From the NCBI GenBank assembly GCA_020152595.1, contig JAIGNY010000081.1, forward strand, positions 62,001 to 126,000: a stretch of DNA of 64,000 bases, in the 5' to 3' direction. The notes beneath the pieces are model-generated. The model did no database searches. It saw only the letters and a program-made list of their open reading frames with translations, and was not told the origin of the DNA. The stretch is from Chiridota heheva (Eukaryota; Echinodermata; Holothuroidea; Apodida; Chiridotidae). Position 1 is the first letter of the stretch. Each line of letters starts with the position of its first letter. Made by a program: the position numbers and the translations under genes. This document shows, one piece after another, positions 1 through 10,879 of this stretch.

Positions 1-854
1 CTAGCTTTTTGTCAGATAAGCTTGCGTAATTGAAGGTAGAGGGGGTTTAATATGTGAGAGTCTCTTGTTAATATAATGCTCCCAGAATCATAGCACTCAT
101 GATATAAAGGTACGTGTGTAGTATAAAACCCTGAGTTGAATCCAATTGAAAAAGTGGTCAAATGATCAGAGGTCAAATATTAGTTCAAAATACAACAATT
201 TGTGCAAAATTAAACGCAAAAAGTATAAGGCCGATTAAGATCCAAAGGGGCGGAATGGTACCTTGTGGGTGAAGTTGTGCCCTGCAAAATTTTGAACCCA
301 AAGGTTGAAAGTCAAATGGAAATAAATCTGATTTGGACCTTGCTGCTACAGTTTTGAATGGTAAAATTTTTTTTAGCTGTAGATAAGACCTAAATGACAA
401 AATATCAGTCTCTTGTGACATGATGTTTTGGTGTTTCAAAAGGTAAAGGGTCAAATGTAAAATATTTGTTTAAAATAAAGAAATTTGCGCCAATTTAAAC
501 ATAAAGGACAAGGTCAATTATGATCCAAAGTGGTGGCACGAGACCTTGTGAATTGAAAATGTGCGCTGCAGACAGTGACCCCATAGGTCAAAGGGCAATT
601 GGTAATAAACCTAATTTTCACATTTCTGATGAAGTGTTTAAATCGGGTGAATTGGGCTTTGCATATTGTGAGTGCCAAGTGGGTATTATTGCATTAGTTG
701 ATTATAGGAAAAGTCAAAGGTGAAGTGATTTGATGCCAAAGTCAAAGCTGACACACAGAATGACCAACATTCATGTAAAAGGTCATAGGTCATTGCTAAG
801 TGCTTTATGTATATTATTTTGTTTTACATGTTTATATTTCTTTAAACAAAATAG
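1..854. repeat. Intronic sequence with a roughly 281-bp tandem duplication
   Basis: Two diverged copies run head to tail: GATCCAAAG(T/G)GG..GG..(A)CCTTGTG occurs at about 239 and 520, and flanking phrases (caatttgtgc / caatttgcgcc, gtcaaagg) repeat with the same spacing. The copies cover roughly 150-435 and 436-760. No coding content was recognised; the short open frame at 520-723 is part of the repeat. Confidence 0.6.
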
Positions 855-1109
855 GACTAAAGACAGAAGAATTGAGAAGTCTGTCTCCTAATGTTGGAGA
901 GGAATGGAAAAATTTATGCATTCACTTCCATTTAACGACGGAAGAAATTGATGTCATAAGCCGGGAAAAAGATGTAGCTAAAGCTGCATTTCTTACTCTT
1001 CAGAAGTGGAAATGCAAAGAAATATCAAAATCAAAAGACCTAAAAAATGACCTGAGCCGAATTTTATGTGAAGCTGAGCTGCCTGAGCTGGCCTTTTTGC
1101 TTACTGATG
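855..1109 (+). CDS. Exon 1 visible: death domain 1 of CYLD-like gene
   Basis: An 85-codon exon, phase 1 at both ends. It starts after an AG at 853-854 and ends at the strong donor GTAAGT at 1110. The peptide has the death-fold pattern: a LKTEELRSLSP helix, the conserved Trp in EEWKNL, an HLTTEEIDVIS helix, AAFLTLQKWK with the second conserved Trp, and a closing ELPELAFLL helix. Death domains are six-helix adaptors that pair with other death domains in NF-kB and apoptosis signalling. No start codon is needed here: the exon is entered from an upstream exon outside the window. Death-domain assignment is confident; membership of the CYLD-like gene rests on splice phase and order. Confidence 0.75.
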
Positions 1110-1639
1110 GTAAGTGCTTGAATTTGTGATATCTACAGTATCTAATTCACTTTTTAAAGGTCTATGGGCATAAAGTGGTGAAATTCTAAATCATTACATT
1201 GTGGGAGGAATGGTTATTGAATTTTGAAATATTCTTTCAGTTTGTGCGTTTTGGCTGATAAAGTTTGAGGGATTTTCATTCTATGCTGAATTTCTGATAT
1301 ATGACTGGATGGACAGCTCCAAATCTTGGATGTAATTCTTTTTTATTTATTTCCATGAATTTCAATCACTGAAAGTGATGAGAAGGTTTGCTCATGTTAG
1401 GATCTTATGGTGTGTATGCTTTCTATTACCTGTTTATACCTGTTTTCCATTTGATTCCTATTTAGCTTTTTGGCTTTTTATGCGATTCCTGATTGACTTG
1501 ATTCAGTGGAAATTAGCAAATGAATTGTATAGAGTAACTTTAGGTATAAGAAAGCTTGTATTACTTTATACTTACCCAGAGGCCAGGAAGCAATTCATTG
1601 CTTCCCTCCACACCAAACCTTTCTACTTGAGTGCAGTCT
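1110..1639. other. Intron 1, 5' part, no recognised element
   Basis: AT-rich intron sequence following the exon 1 donor. No gene, RNA or repeat was recognised. Confidence 0.5.
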
Positions 1640-4600
1640 CCTTAAACACCAATACCCCCCCCCCCCCCTAACACAATTAAAAGTGACTCACATGCCCAAA
1701 CACACCTCATCTGACTCTTTTTACCAAGTCCTAAGCCCATCACCATTGCCAACAACCCAACCACACCCATTATCCAAACCACCTCCACCACCACTTCTCT
1801 CCTCAGCCTTCCTTCCTTTACTAAGACCCATGTCGTCCCCAATACCTCTAATTCCATCAAACTCAAGCCAACCTGGCCAACAAACATCAAATTAACCAAC
1901 AAACAACCATTCAACAAACAGCCTACCATCCAAACCCACACGTATGACACTGAAGAAAACATGGATTGTTCGATTACCGAATACACCGAACATACTTCTC
2001 ATCCAACTTTCAAAAACTACCGTTTCCAAAGAAAACAGGACAGATCCAAAGAAAAAAACAAGTCAAGTTAGACCCAACAGATCTTCCTCCTTATGGAGTG
2101 CAGCACAAACATTTACAATAATACCCACATTATTATAGGATGGAACATCAGGAGCCTTAAGGCCAATTTGGAAGAAATTGACATACTGGCTACGACCTTC
2201 AACCCGGTCATCTTCTGCCTACAAGAAACCTTGAGAAGCACTGACCATTATTCCCTCAATAGCTGTGCTTGCTATCATAAACTATCATGGACGCGGACAT
2301 GGCCTGTGGTGGCGTCTCCATTCTCATTAGACACTATATCCCACACAGCCCTGTTCATGTGAACACCGACCTTCAGGCCATCTGTATGTCTATCTCCCCC
2401 CACAAAGCCTTCACTCTTTGCAATATCTATCCCCCTCCTAAATGCCAACAATCAGCCAACCATCCTTGACAACCTATCTTCCAGCTCCCCTCCCCTTTCA
2501 TCCTTCTTGGTGACTTCAATGCTCACAACCCCCTGTGGGGCTCCAATACCACCACCCCCAGAGGCAAGCTCGTCTAAAACACTCTTCAACCACACAACCT
2601 TTCCTTGCTCAACACTAAATTCCCGACCTACCTTCACCCTGCCACAGGCTCCCTTACCTGTATTGACCTGTCTATCTGTTCCTCCAACCTCCTTGATTTT
2701 AGCTGGAAAGTCACTGCTGATCTCTGTGGTAGTGACCATTACCCTCTTCTTATACACTCCAACTTTCAAACCCCCACTGACCACACCCCCAATTGGAACC
2801 TTAAGAATGACAACTGGCCTCTTTTCAAAACACTCTGCGACTCTCACTTCTCCCCTCCATCTCCTCGAGGGTAAGGATCCCATGTCAAACTTCGGTAACA
2901 TCCTTATCAACATCGCCACCTGCTCCATTCCCAATACCTCCAAACCCCCTAACCATCCACCAACCCCTGGTTTACCGATGACAGCAAATCCGGCATCAAG
3001 AATAGAAAAAGGGCCCTCAGAAACTTCAAACTAACCCAACCACCCACAACCTCAACCTCTTATGCATCAGCCATGCCAAAGCCAGGCACACTATCAAAGA
3101 CAGTAAAACCAACACTTGAAACAACTTCATCTTTTCTCTGACCACCAACACCCCCACTTAAAAGATTTGGAGAAAGGTTAGCAGCTTCCATAGCAGGATA
3201 GGCAAGTCTCCCATCTTTCCTGGAATGGTAACCTTTTCTCCACAAAAAAGGACATGTTAACCACCTCGCCGCCTTTTTCAGCAACATCTTGTCCTCGGCC
3301 AACTACCCCAATGCTTTCAAAGCCAAAAAAGTTCGCGATGAAGCCTGGAGTATCACCTTTCCCTCCGACAACAACGAGAGCTACAACACCCTTCTCAGCC
3401 TTTTTTAATTAAACCAAGCCACCCATGATGCTGGCTGCACCTCTAACGGCCCAGATAACATCCCCTACCAGTTCCTGAAACACCTCCCCAACAAGGCCAC
3501 CACTATCCTACACCCTCAACCACATTTGGTCCTCACACTCCTTTTCCCCCCTATCTGGAGGACAGCTATCATCACCCCCATCCCCAAACCGGGGAAGTGC
3601 AGTACCTCCAGCTACCAGCCTCACATGCTGTCACTTGATGTCACCTGCTGTAAAATTATGAAAAGGATCATTAACCAGAGACTAAACTGGTTCCTTGAGC
3701 CCAACAGAATCTCCCCCATCATCAAAGCAGCTCCTGGAAACATTGCAATACCCTGGACCAGTTAATTATGCTCGACACCGCTATTTAGGAATCCTTTGCA
3801 AAAAAAGGAACACCTCATTGCCATCTTTTTCGACCTCGAGAAAGCTTTCGACACTACTTGGAAATACGGCATAACCCGCGAACTTCACACCATCAGCCTT
3901 AGAGGCCACCTCCCCATCTTTATTCAAAATTTCCTCTCACCCAGTCACTTCCAAGTTCGTATTGGCCACACCCTATCCAATCCCTACCCGCAAGAAGAGG
4001 GTGTCTTTTAAGGCAGCATCCTCTCCCCCACTCTCTTCAACCTGAGCATTAACGACATCCCCGACAACCTTCGCCCCAACATCAAATGTGCCTTCTACAT
4101 GGACAACTTCACCATCTTCTACTCCTCCCCTACTTTTCCTCTTGTCGAAAATAAGCTTCAACTCAGCCTTAACCCGCTGCAAGACTGGTACAACAATAAC
4201 GGTTTTAAAGTCTCCAAAGACAAGACAGTCTGATGCCCTTCTGTCATTTCAACAACCTCCACCCCAACCCGAACCTCTTGCTCAATGGCAATCGCATCCC
4301 TAAAGTTGACCACACTAAATTCCAGGGTTTAACCCTATACCCCAAGCTCTCCTACAAACAACACATCACCAACCTGAAACAGAAATGCAACAACTTTCTT
4401 CGCCTCTTCTCCAACACTACTTGACATGCGAACCCCGATGTCCTCCTTAAAATCTTCAGTCTCACCATTCCTGTCAAGCTCGACTATGTGAATATTGTCT
4501 ACTGTGCCGCTCACAACTCTTACCTGAACCATGTCAACACCATCCAAATTGAAGCCCTCAGGCTTTGTCTGGGTGCCTACAGGACCTCCCCCATCACCAG

Positions 4601-6058
4601 CCTTCACATTTAAGCCAATGATTCCCCCTTTCTGCTAAGGTGTACAAAGCTTAGCCTCTCCTACGCTTTTAGAGACCTCACCAACACCCAGAACCCTGTT
4701 TACAACCTCCCTCTTTGATGAAACTAAAACCCTATCCCCTCCCTTCAGCTTACGCATCAAACCAGACCTCCGGCATCTCGGCATCAACCCTGCCACTCTT
4801 GGCACCTTCTCTTGGCCCCCCCCTCTTATACCCACCTGGGCCTCTCCACTTATCACAAACCCAAACCCACCCTAATATCAAACCAGACCCCCGCCATCTC
4901 GGCATCAACCCCGCCACTCTTGGCACCTTCTCCTGGCCCCCCTCTCTTATACCCACCTGGGCCTCTCCACTTATCCCAAACCCACCCTAACCGCTTCATC
5001 AACCTCCACAATTAAATCAAAGACCAACTCTCAAACTACACCTCCATCTATACTGATGGCTCCAAGGAAGGCGACAAGACAGCTGCTGCTGCCATCATTG
5101 AAGACATCACCCTCAGTAGCAGTCTTCCGAACCTCTCGTCCATCCTCTCGGCCGAGGCCAAGGCCATCCTTCTCATCCTCAACAGTATTGAGTATTCCCC
5201 GCTCAGCCACTTTGCCATCTTCTCCTACTCCAAGACTGTCCTTACTTCTTTACTCAATCTTAAATGGGATAACCCCACATCCCATCTCCTCCGTAAACTC
5301 CTTTTGCCTCCCACCCCTCTGCAGGAAAAAGTATATTTTTCTTCTGTATTCCCAGCCATGTTGGCATCCCTGGCAATGACAGAACATGCAGCTGCTAAGC
5401 TTGCCCTCAACATCTTCCTACCGACTTTCCCAAAACCCTTTCTGACATTAAACAGCTTGTCACTTTCCTTGTTTGTGACTGCTGGCAAACCTCATGGGAT
5501 TCCCAAATTGATAACAAACTCCACGTCATCCAATCCACCATTCTGATCAAACCCACCATCCACAATCTCTCCCATGTTGACAGCGTCCACATTACCTGCC
5601 TTAGAATAGGTCACACCCACCTCACTCACTCCCACCTCCTTATTGGCTCCCCCACCCCTCTACAACAATTGCCATTGCACCCTCACACAGTCCACCACGT
5701 CCTCCTTGCTTGCCCCTGTACAACCTTCCCAGAGCTTCCCTCGCTCCCCACAACTCAATAGCCCAGCTCTGCCAGAAAAACCCTGCGGATAAAATGATCT
5801 CCTTCCTTCATCATGCTTCCCTCTACAACTATATTTAGTCCTCCTCTTTAACCCCCCCTCTCCTTTCTCTACTTTCACCCCTTTTTTCACCCATGCACTT
5901 CCTCTCTCGATCCCAGCTTTTTGGTTTTTGGTTCCCGTGTTTCTCTCATTCTCCCCCTATTTTCTTTTATTCCTACCTCTGGAATAATCTAACCTCTCAG
6001 GCACAATTTGACCCTTGCTGTCGTGGTGCTGTTAAGTTATTATCAAACAAACAAACAT
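1640..6058 (+). mobile_element. I-like LINE (endonuclease + RT + RNase H), degenerate, near full length
   Basis: Order on the + strand: a C/P-rich putative ORF1 region (about 1680-2100), an endonuclease (WNIRSLKANLEEID near 2142, FCLQET near 2214), and a reverse transcriptase (FFDLEKAFDTTW near 3826; PQGS-ILSPTLFN near 4010; YMDN near 4096, where YVDD is expected). An RNase H domain follows (YTDGSKEG near 5052; D..GNDRA-type tail region near 5370). The 3' tail is CAAACAAACAAAC at about 6042-6056. Many stops and frameshifts make it a pseudo-copy. RNase H after RT and a simple-repeat tail fit the I superfamily (I/Nimb-like). The 5' limit at the C-run near 1654 is approximate. Confidence 0.8.
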
Positions 6059-6204
6059 ACCTGATTTCAAGTCTGAATCATTCAGAAGTGTACTTTATTC
6101 TATATATTATTCGGTTTCCATGTTTCTTTAAAGCTGAATATTTATTTTAAAAGTTTAGATTTACATCTAATTTTCATGTATTGGATACTACAGTTGCAAA
6201 TGAA

Positions 6205-6645
6205 TATAATAATACTCTTCGTATAAAGCACTTTTCTACACTCCCAAGCATGCTCAAAGTGCTGTATTATGACCAGTCAAGTTCTCCAGGAGTGCGATCA
6301 GCACCATGAAGTTGACTGGGAGGGGATAGGAAGTGAATGAACACTGTGTTTTCAGGCTTCTCTTCTTTAGTAGTGTTCAGAGAACCAAGCAGTGGTGACT
6401 CCTCTCTGTCAGGACTGTGACTTAATAACACCGGTGGACGGTGAGCTTCATCCAACCAATGTTCACTTCTCTGAAAGGTTGGATGAGGAGCAGGTGACGC
6501 AGACCACGTACTTCTGCCCATAATGTCAGGTGTATCTGTTTGCAAGGCTGTGGAAAAATCACCTATTTGAATCTCGTAAGACTCCAACCTGGAACCTCCG
6601 GCATCTCGGTCGTGCACTCTACCAACTGAAGCACATGTTTCCTGT
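6205..6645 (-). mobile_element. tRNA-headed SINE with L2-like 3' tail
   Basis: On the minus strand a tRNA-like head (about 6645-6570) reads GTGCTTCAGTTGGTAGAGTGC ending in a B-box-like GGTTGGAGTC. A body of about 280 bases follows. The tail, near 6280-6205, contains GCACTTTGAGCATGCTT and AAAAGTGCTTTATACGAAG followed by TATTATTATA. The tail resembles the 3' end of the L2-like LINE at 8248-8310 in this window (AAGTGCTATATAAAGAG...TAATAATAA), so the SINE probably uses L2 machinery. It inserted about 100 bases upstream of exon 2. Confidence 0.6.
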
Positions 6646-6741
6646 ATTGTCATGGAAAGTAAAAATGTAGTAGAAAATATTGTATTTTGCATTTAAAAGC
6701 ATTGACCACAGTCACATTTTGTATTCAATCAATTATAATAG

Positions 6742-7062
6742 GATTGGATGCAGACTCCTTGGAGAAACTGGGTTACAAGCTGGCATTTGATTGGATGCCT
6801 GTTGCTGCTGCTCTAAAGATACCAAGGGGAGAGATCTTATCCTTAAGGGACCGCTCAGCTAATCCAGCAAATGCAGCTCTGAGCTCTCTCAAGATGTGGT
6901 TAGCAGCCCAAAAGGATAATCCAGCGAAGAGAGATGACTTATGCTCTGCCCTGACAGACTGCAGTCGAGGAGATCTTGCTGATTGGATGCTGAGTCATTA
7001 CTTTAAGCCTGAGGCGGAAAAGGTTCAAAAAGCAGAGGTGAATCTGCCTGATAACAGAAAAG
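6742..7062 (+). CDS. Exon 2 visible: death domain 2 of CYLD-like gene
   Basis: A 107-codon exon, phase 1 at both ends. Acceptor AG is at 6740-6741; the donor is GTACTG at 7063, weaker than consensus. It opens with GLDADSLEKLGYKL, resembling the start of exon 1 (GLKTEELRSLSP). Death-fold features follow: a Trp in DWMPVAAAL, an IPRGEILSL helix, AALSSLKMWL with the second Trp, LCSALTDC and DLADWML helices. A charged linker of about 20 residues follows the fold. The exon lies about 100 bases beyond the tRNA-like end of a SINE. Alternative: another death-fold subfamily (for example DED), but the two Trp positions fit a death domain best. Confidence 0.72.
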
Positions 7063-7080
7063 GTACTGTAGGATATTAAT

Positions 7081-7600
7081 AACAATTTGGACGCTTTTTC
7101 GTTCACATGCGAAGCATAATGTGAACCTATGTAATGGTGATTTCGGCTGTCTGGCTGTCCGTCCGGCAGTCCACACTTTTTCCTGAGATTTCCTCAGAAA
7201 TGTTAAAGTTTTTTGAGAATTCCTCAGAAAATGTTAAAGTTTCTTCAGAGTTCCTCAAAAAAGGTTAAAGTTTCTTCAGATATCCTTATGGAAAGTTAGA
7301 ATTTCCTTATAAAATGTTAAAGGTTTTTAGAGATACTAAAGACAGGATTGAGTTTCCTTAAAAAGTCTACAAATATTTGATATTTTCTTCATAGAAGATA
7401 ACTGTAAAATGATATAATTTTCCAATATTCTTTAGAGATCCTTAAGCATCTCTCTTGTAGCACTTGAGATTTAAAATCCTTAAAATTCTTTGTCATATTT
7501 GGGCACCAACAGTTGTCTCAGGCATGATTAATAAAGTCCGCCTTTATAATTGCATAAAGTTGCTACAGTATATGAACCGACCAGACTTTTTTTATTTAGT
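7081..7600. repeat. Degenerate approximately 33-bp tandem repeat and repeat-element border
   Basis: Just after exon 2, the phrase CACATGCGAAGCATAATGTGAACC begins a repeat-like block; a similar phrase occurs at 38969. From about 7185 to 7330, units of the type TTCCTCAGAAAATGTTAAAGTTTCTTCAGA recur with drift. No coding content. Confidence 0.5.
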
Positions 7601-8247
7601 ATGCGTAGTCGGGGAGTGTGACAGGATATGAATGCATATGGACATAGGGAAGGATGCCATGTGGGACATAGATGGGGGCCATGTGGGACATACGATATAA
7701 TATATACCATGTTGTATACACGGAGGGCTATAATCAGGCTTAATTATTTGACTATGCCTTTCTTTTCTTATTCAACAGTTCATTCGCATATAAGTTATTA
7801 TATGAACTGACACTTTCATACATAGTATGCTCAATCAGGGACTGTGATAGCTAGGATGAGACTTCTTATGGAGCCTATGGGACATGAGGTGGGATGGCAT
7901 GTGGGACATGGGTTGGGATGCCATGTGGAACAGGGTGGAATACCATGTAGGATATATGGTGGAATGCCATGCGGGACATAGGGTGGAATGCCACGGTAAC
8001 ACAGAGTGTGACAGGTTGGGGGATGACATAGGGTAGGATGCCATGAGTGACATAGGGACATAAAGTAGGATGTTATTGGGACGTTGGGAAGGACACCATG
8101 TGGAACATCTGGTGGGACATAAGGTGGGATGCCATGTGGGACATCAGTTGGGAAACCTCTGATGCGGGACACAGGGAGGAATGCCATGTGGAAGATAGGG
8201 AGGGATATCATGTGGTACATACGGTTGGATTAATGTGGGACATACAT
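7601..8247. repeat. Minisatellite of GGGATGCCATGTGGGACATA-type units, copy 1
   Basis: Repeated 20-25 bp units built from ATGCCATGTGGGACATAGGGTGG run from about 7640 to 7700 and 7870 to 8245. The unique stretch before the second block (about 7793-7900, CATAGTATGCTCAATCAGGGACTGTGATAGCTAGGATGAG) also occurs before the array at 48780-48850, so both are copies of one dispersed element carrying an internal minisatellite. Open frames here are repeat artefacts. Confidence 0.75.
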
Positions 8248-10879
8248 GTTTCTTTATTATTATTAAATTCTCTTTATATAGCACTTATTTTAAAAGAAAG
8301 CTCTAAGTGCTTTACAAGAGCATGCAAAAATGAAAAGTTAATTACGTATCAATACATAAAAGAAACAAAATAAAAATGATTGAACACCTAAAATCCCCAT
8401 AATAGGTAAAAGCTAAAATATCAGCAGTATACGAATAAAAAAAAAAAAAAAAAAAAATAAGTTTTAAATGTTCAGTTCAGATACATGAATAAGATAAAAC
8501 AGTTAATAAAAAAGCGGTAAAACTATCTTAAACACAAAAACACTAAGAGAAATAAAAAAGTTATCAAACAAATAAAATGCATTAAAAGGTCAAACCTGGG
8601 GTGAAAAAAATAATAATATTTAAAAAGTTAAATAAGTCACTGAAATCACGTTTACAAGAACTAAGTGATGGAGCATCTCTTATACATAAAGGGAGGGTAT
8701 TCTATTTCTTGGGGGTAAAAACTTCAAAGGAGCGATCGCCAGTTATACTGATAGTTTTGGGAACTTGTAGAAGATTTTGATTGGAGGATCTAAGAGAATG
8801 ACTGGTTTGTATGGTTGAATGAGTTCAGTTAAATACTTTGGAGCAGTGCCTTGTAAACAATTAAAACAAAAAACTAAAACTGTAAAACACATGGCATTCT
8901 ATGGGCAACCAATGAAGTATAAAAAGAATAGGTTTAAGATGGTCTCTTAAGCTAGTTCTCATGATTAATCTGGCAGCAGCATTCTGAACAACCTGTAGAT
9001 CGTCTATCGACTGTAGATAAAATTAACAACTTATTTACACCAATTAAAAGACTATTAGCCTAATCAATCCTAGAAATTACAAGAGCCTGTATAAGAGTCC
9101 TACTTGTATCAATATCTAAGAAGTGACGGATTTGAGCAATAGAACGCAAATTATACATAGCACTTTGACATTTTGCAGTAATGAAATTATGCATGGACAT
9201 TTCTGAATCAAAAACAGTGCCAAGGTTTTTCACTTTCGATGAGTTTTTTTACTGTTACTCCATTAACATTTAACGATAAAGATGGCAGTTTTGTCAGGGA
9301 AAGTTTACTGCCAGTCAAAATGAATTCGGTTTTATGATCATTGAGTTTTAGAAAGTTAGTAAGCATCCACTTGTTGATGTCTTTTAAACAGTTTTCCAGA
9401 CAATTGATTTGATCAGCAATATCTGAATTATCAAAAGAAATGTAAAGTTGAGTGTCATCAGCATAGAAATGATATCCAATGGAATAGCGCTTTATGTCAG
9501 CAAGGGGTGCAGTGTACAAGGTAAACAACAGAGGATCTAATACAGACCCTTGTGGAACACTGATGTCCAAAATAAATGCTTCGGAGTCGAGACCATTATA
9601 ACTGTGACACGTTGAGATCTGTTCTCTAAGTAGGATTTTAGCCAGAGAAATGCACTGTTCTTGATCCCAAAACGAATCGACAGGCAGTTCAAAAGAATAC
9701 TATGATCCAAAGTATCGAATGCAGCGCTGAGGTCTAATAAGACGAAGGCCGCCATTTTCTTCTTGTGCATATAGCCACTAAAATGTCATGCACCCTAAGA
9801 AGAGCAGTTTCTGTACAATGGAAGCGACAGTAAGCTGACTGAAATCCTTCAGCTAGATTATGATCTGAGATGTATTTGTTAAGTTGTGAAGCCACAACTT
9901 TTTCGCAGAGTTTAGATATGAAACTTAAATTGGACACTGGGCGATAATTTTTGTAAACTTGATTTAAACCTGATTTTTTAAAGCAATGGTTTAACTATGG
10001 CTTCCTTCATTGCAGCAGGCACAGTATAGCTCTGTAGAGATAAGTTAACTATTTTAGTAATAGCTGGAACTAACTCAGAACTGCATAACTTGACCATTTT
10101 AGTGGGAAGTGGATCACTCTTGCTATATGCTGTAGATGAATTGGTAACAAGTTTCTGTATCTTTTCTTCCGATGCAGTTGCAAACACGTGGAATCTAGCG
10201 GTATCACTGCAAGCTGGTTCAACTTAAAAATCCTTTATGGTTTCTTTCGTTAAATCCTTCTTAATACTGACATGTATTTTCGTGATTTTGTCCTTAAAAA
10301 AAATTCAGCAAAATTGGTAGGTAGAGTTTCAGGTTTAGCGTCGGATAGATAGATAGGTTCCGCGTTTCCAACAAAAAGAGATTTTGCTGTATTGAAACAA
10401 TTTCTTTTGTCCGATTTTGACTCGATGATGCTTCTCTTATAGTATTACGTTTTAGCATTGTTAGAGAGACTGTTCACATATACCTTGTCTGATTTTTGAC
10501 TGCTTGACGATTGGTAACAGTACCGGATTTATTCGCTTTGCATTCCAGTCTTCTTCGTAGAACTTTTGCTTTCTGTATTTCTGGATTATACCAGGCAGTA
10601 TCAGGGCGTACATTTACCACTTTTGTAGCCAGTGGGGCATGTTCTCCAGAACAGAAGATAAGACAGAATTGTATTGATCAAGTGCACCCACAACAGTACA
10701 TTTCTATCCAATGCAGAAATGTCTTGCTTAAATGAATCAATGTCAATTGCTCGTAAATTATGGGAAGTTACTGTCAATTTAATCCTTTCAGGCTTGTTAA
10801 TATTAATCGACATATTGATGAAATGATGATCGGAGATATATGAAGGGGTAACTAACATTGCCACATTCATTCCTGTTAA
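8248..10879 (-). mobile_element. L2-like LINE, 3' part (RT), split by a piggyBac-type insertion
   Basis: Minus strand. From 5' to 3': an endonuclease C-terminus (YISDHHFINM near 10830), the linker LRAIDIDSF, and RT blocks NLSFISKLCEKVVASQLN (near 9930), FVLLDLSAAFDTLDHSILL (near 9750), VPQGSVLDPLLF and the catalytic YADDTQLY (near 9460), then KLNDHKTEF. Ends with an L2-type 3' tail near 8310-8248. Several frame breaks; a pseudo-copy. It resumes at 13514-13601 on the other side of the insertion, where the endonuclease motif DSGHCLDTVITRTGL is found. Confidence 0.82.

Noticed and set aside
2452..2943. 163-codon minus-strand frame, and similar minus frames at 20898-21440 and 50545-51153
   Set aside because: Shadows of LINE coding sequence on the + strand, whose C-rich codons leave the reverse strand open.
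6267..6692. 141-codon minus-strand frame
   Set aside because: It coincides with the SINE body and tRNA-like head; no protein similarity recognised.
7831..8220. Minus-strand frames rich in His/Pro/Ser (129 codons), also at 48865-49502
   Set aside because: They are readings of the ATGCCATGTGGGACAT minisatellite, not a repeat protein gene.
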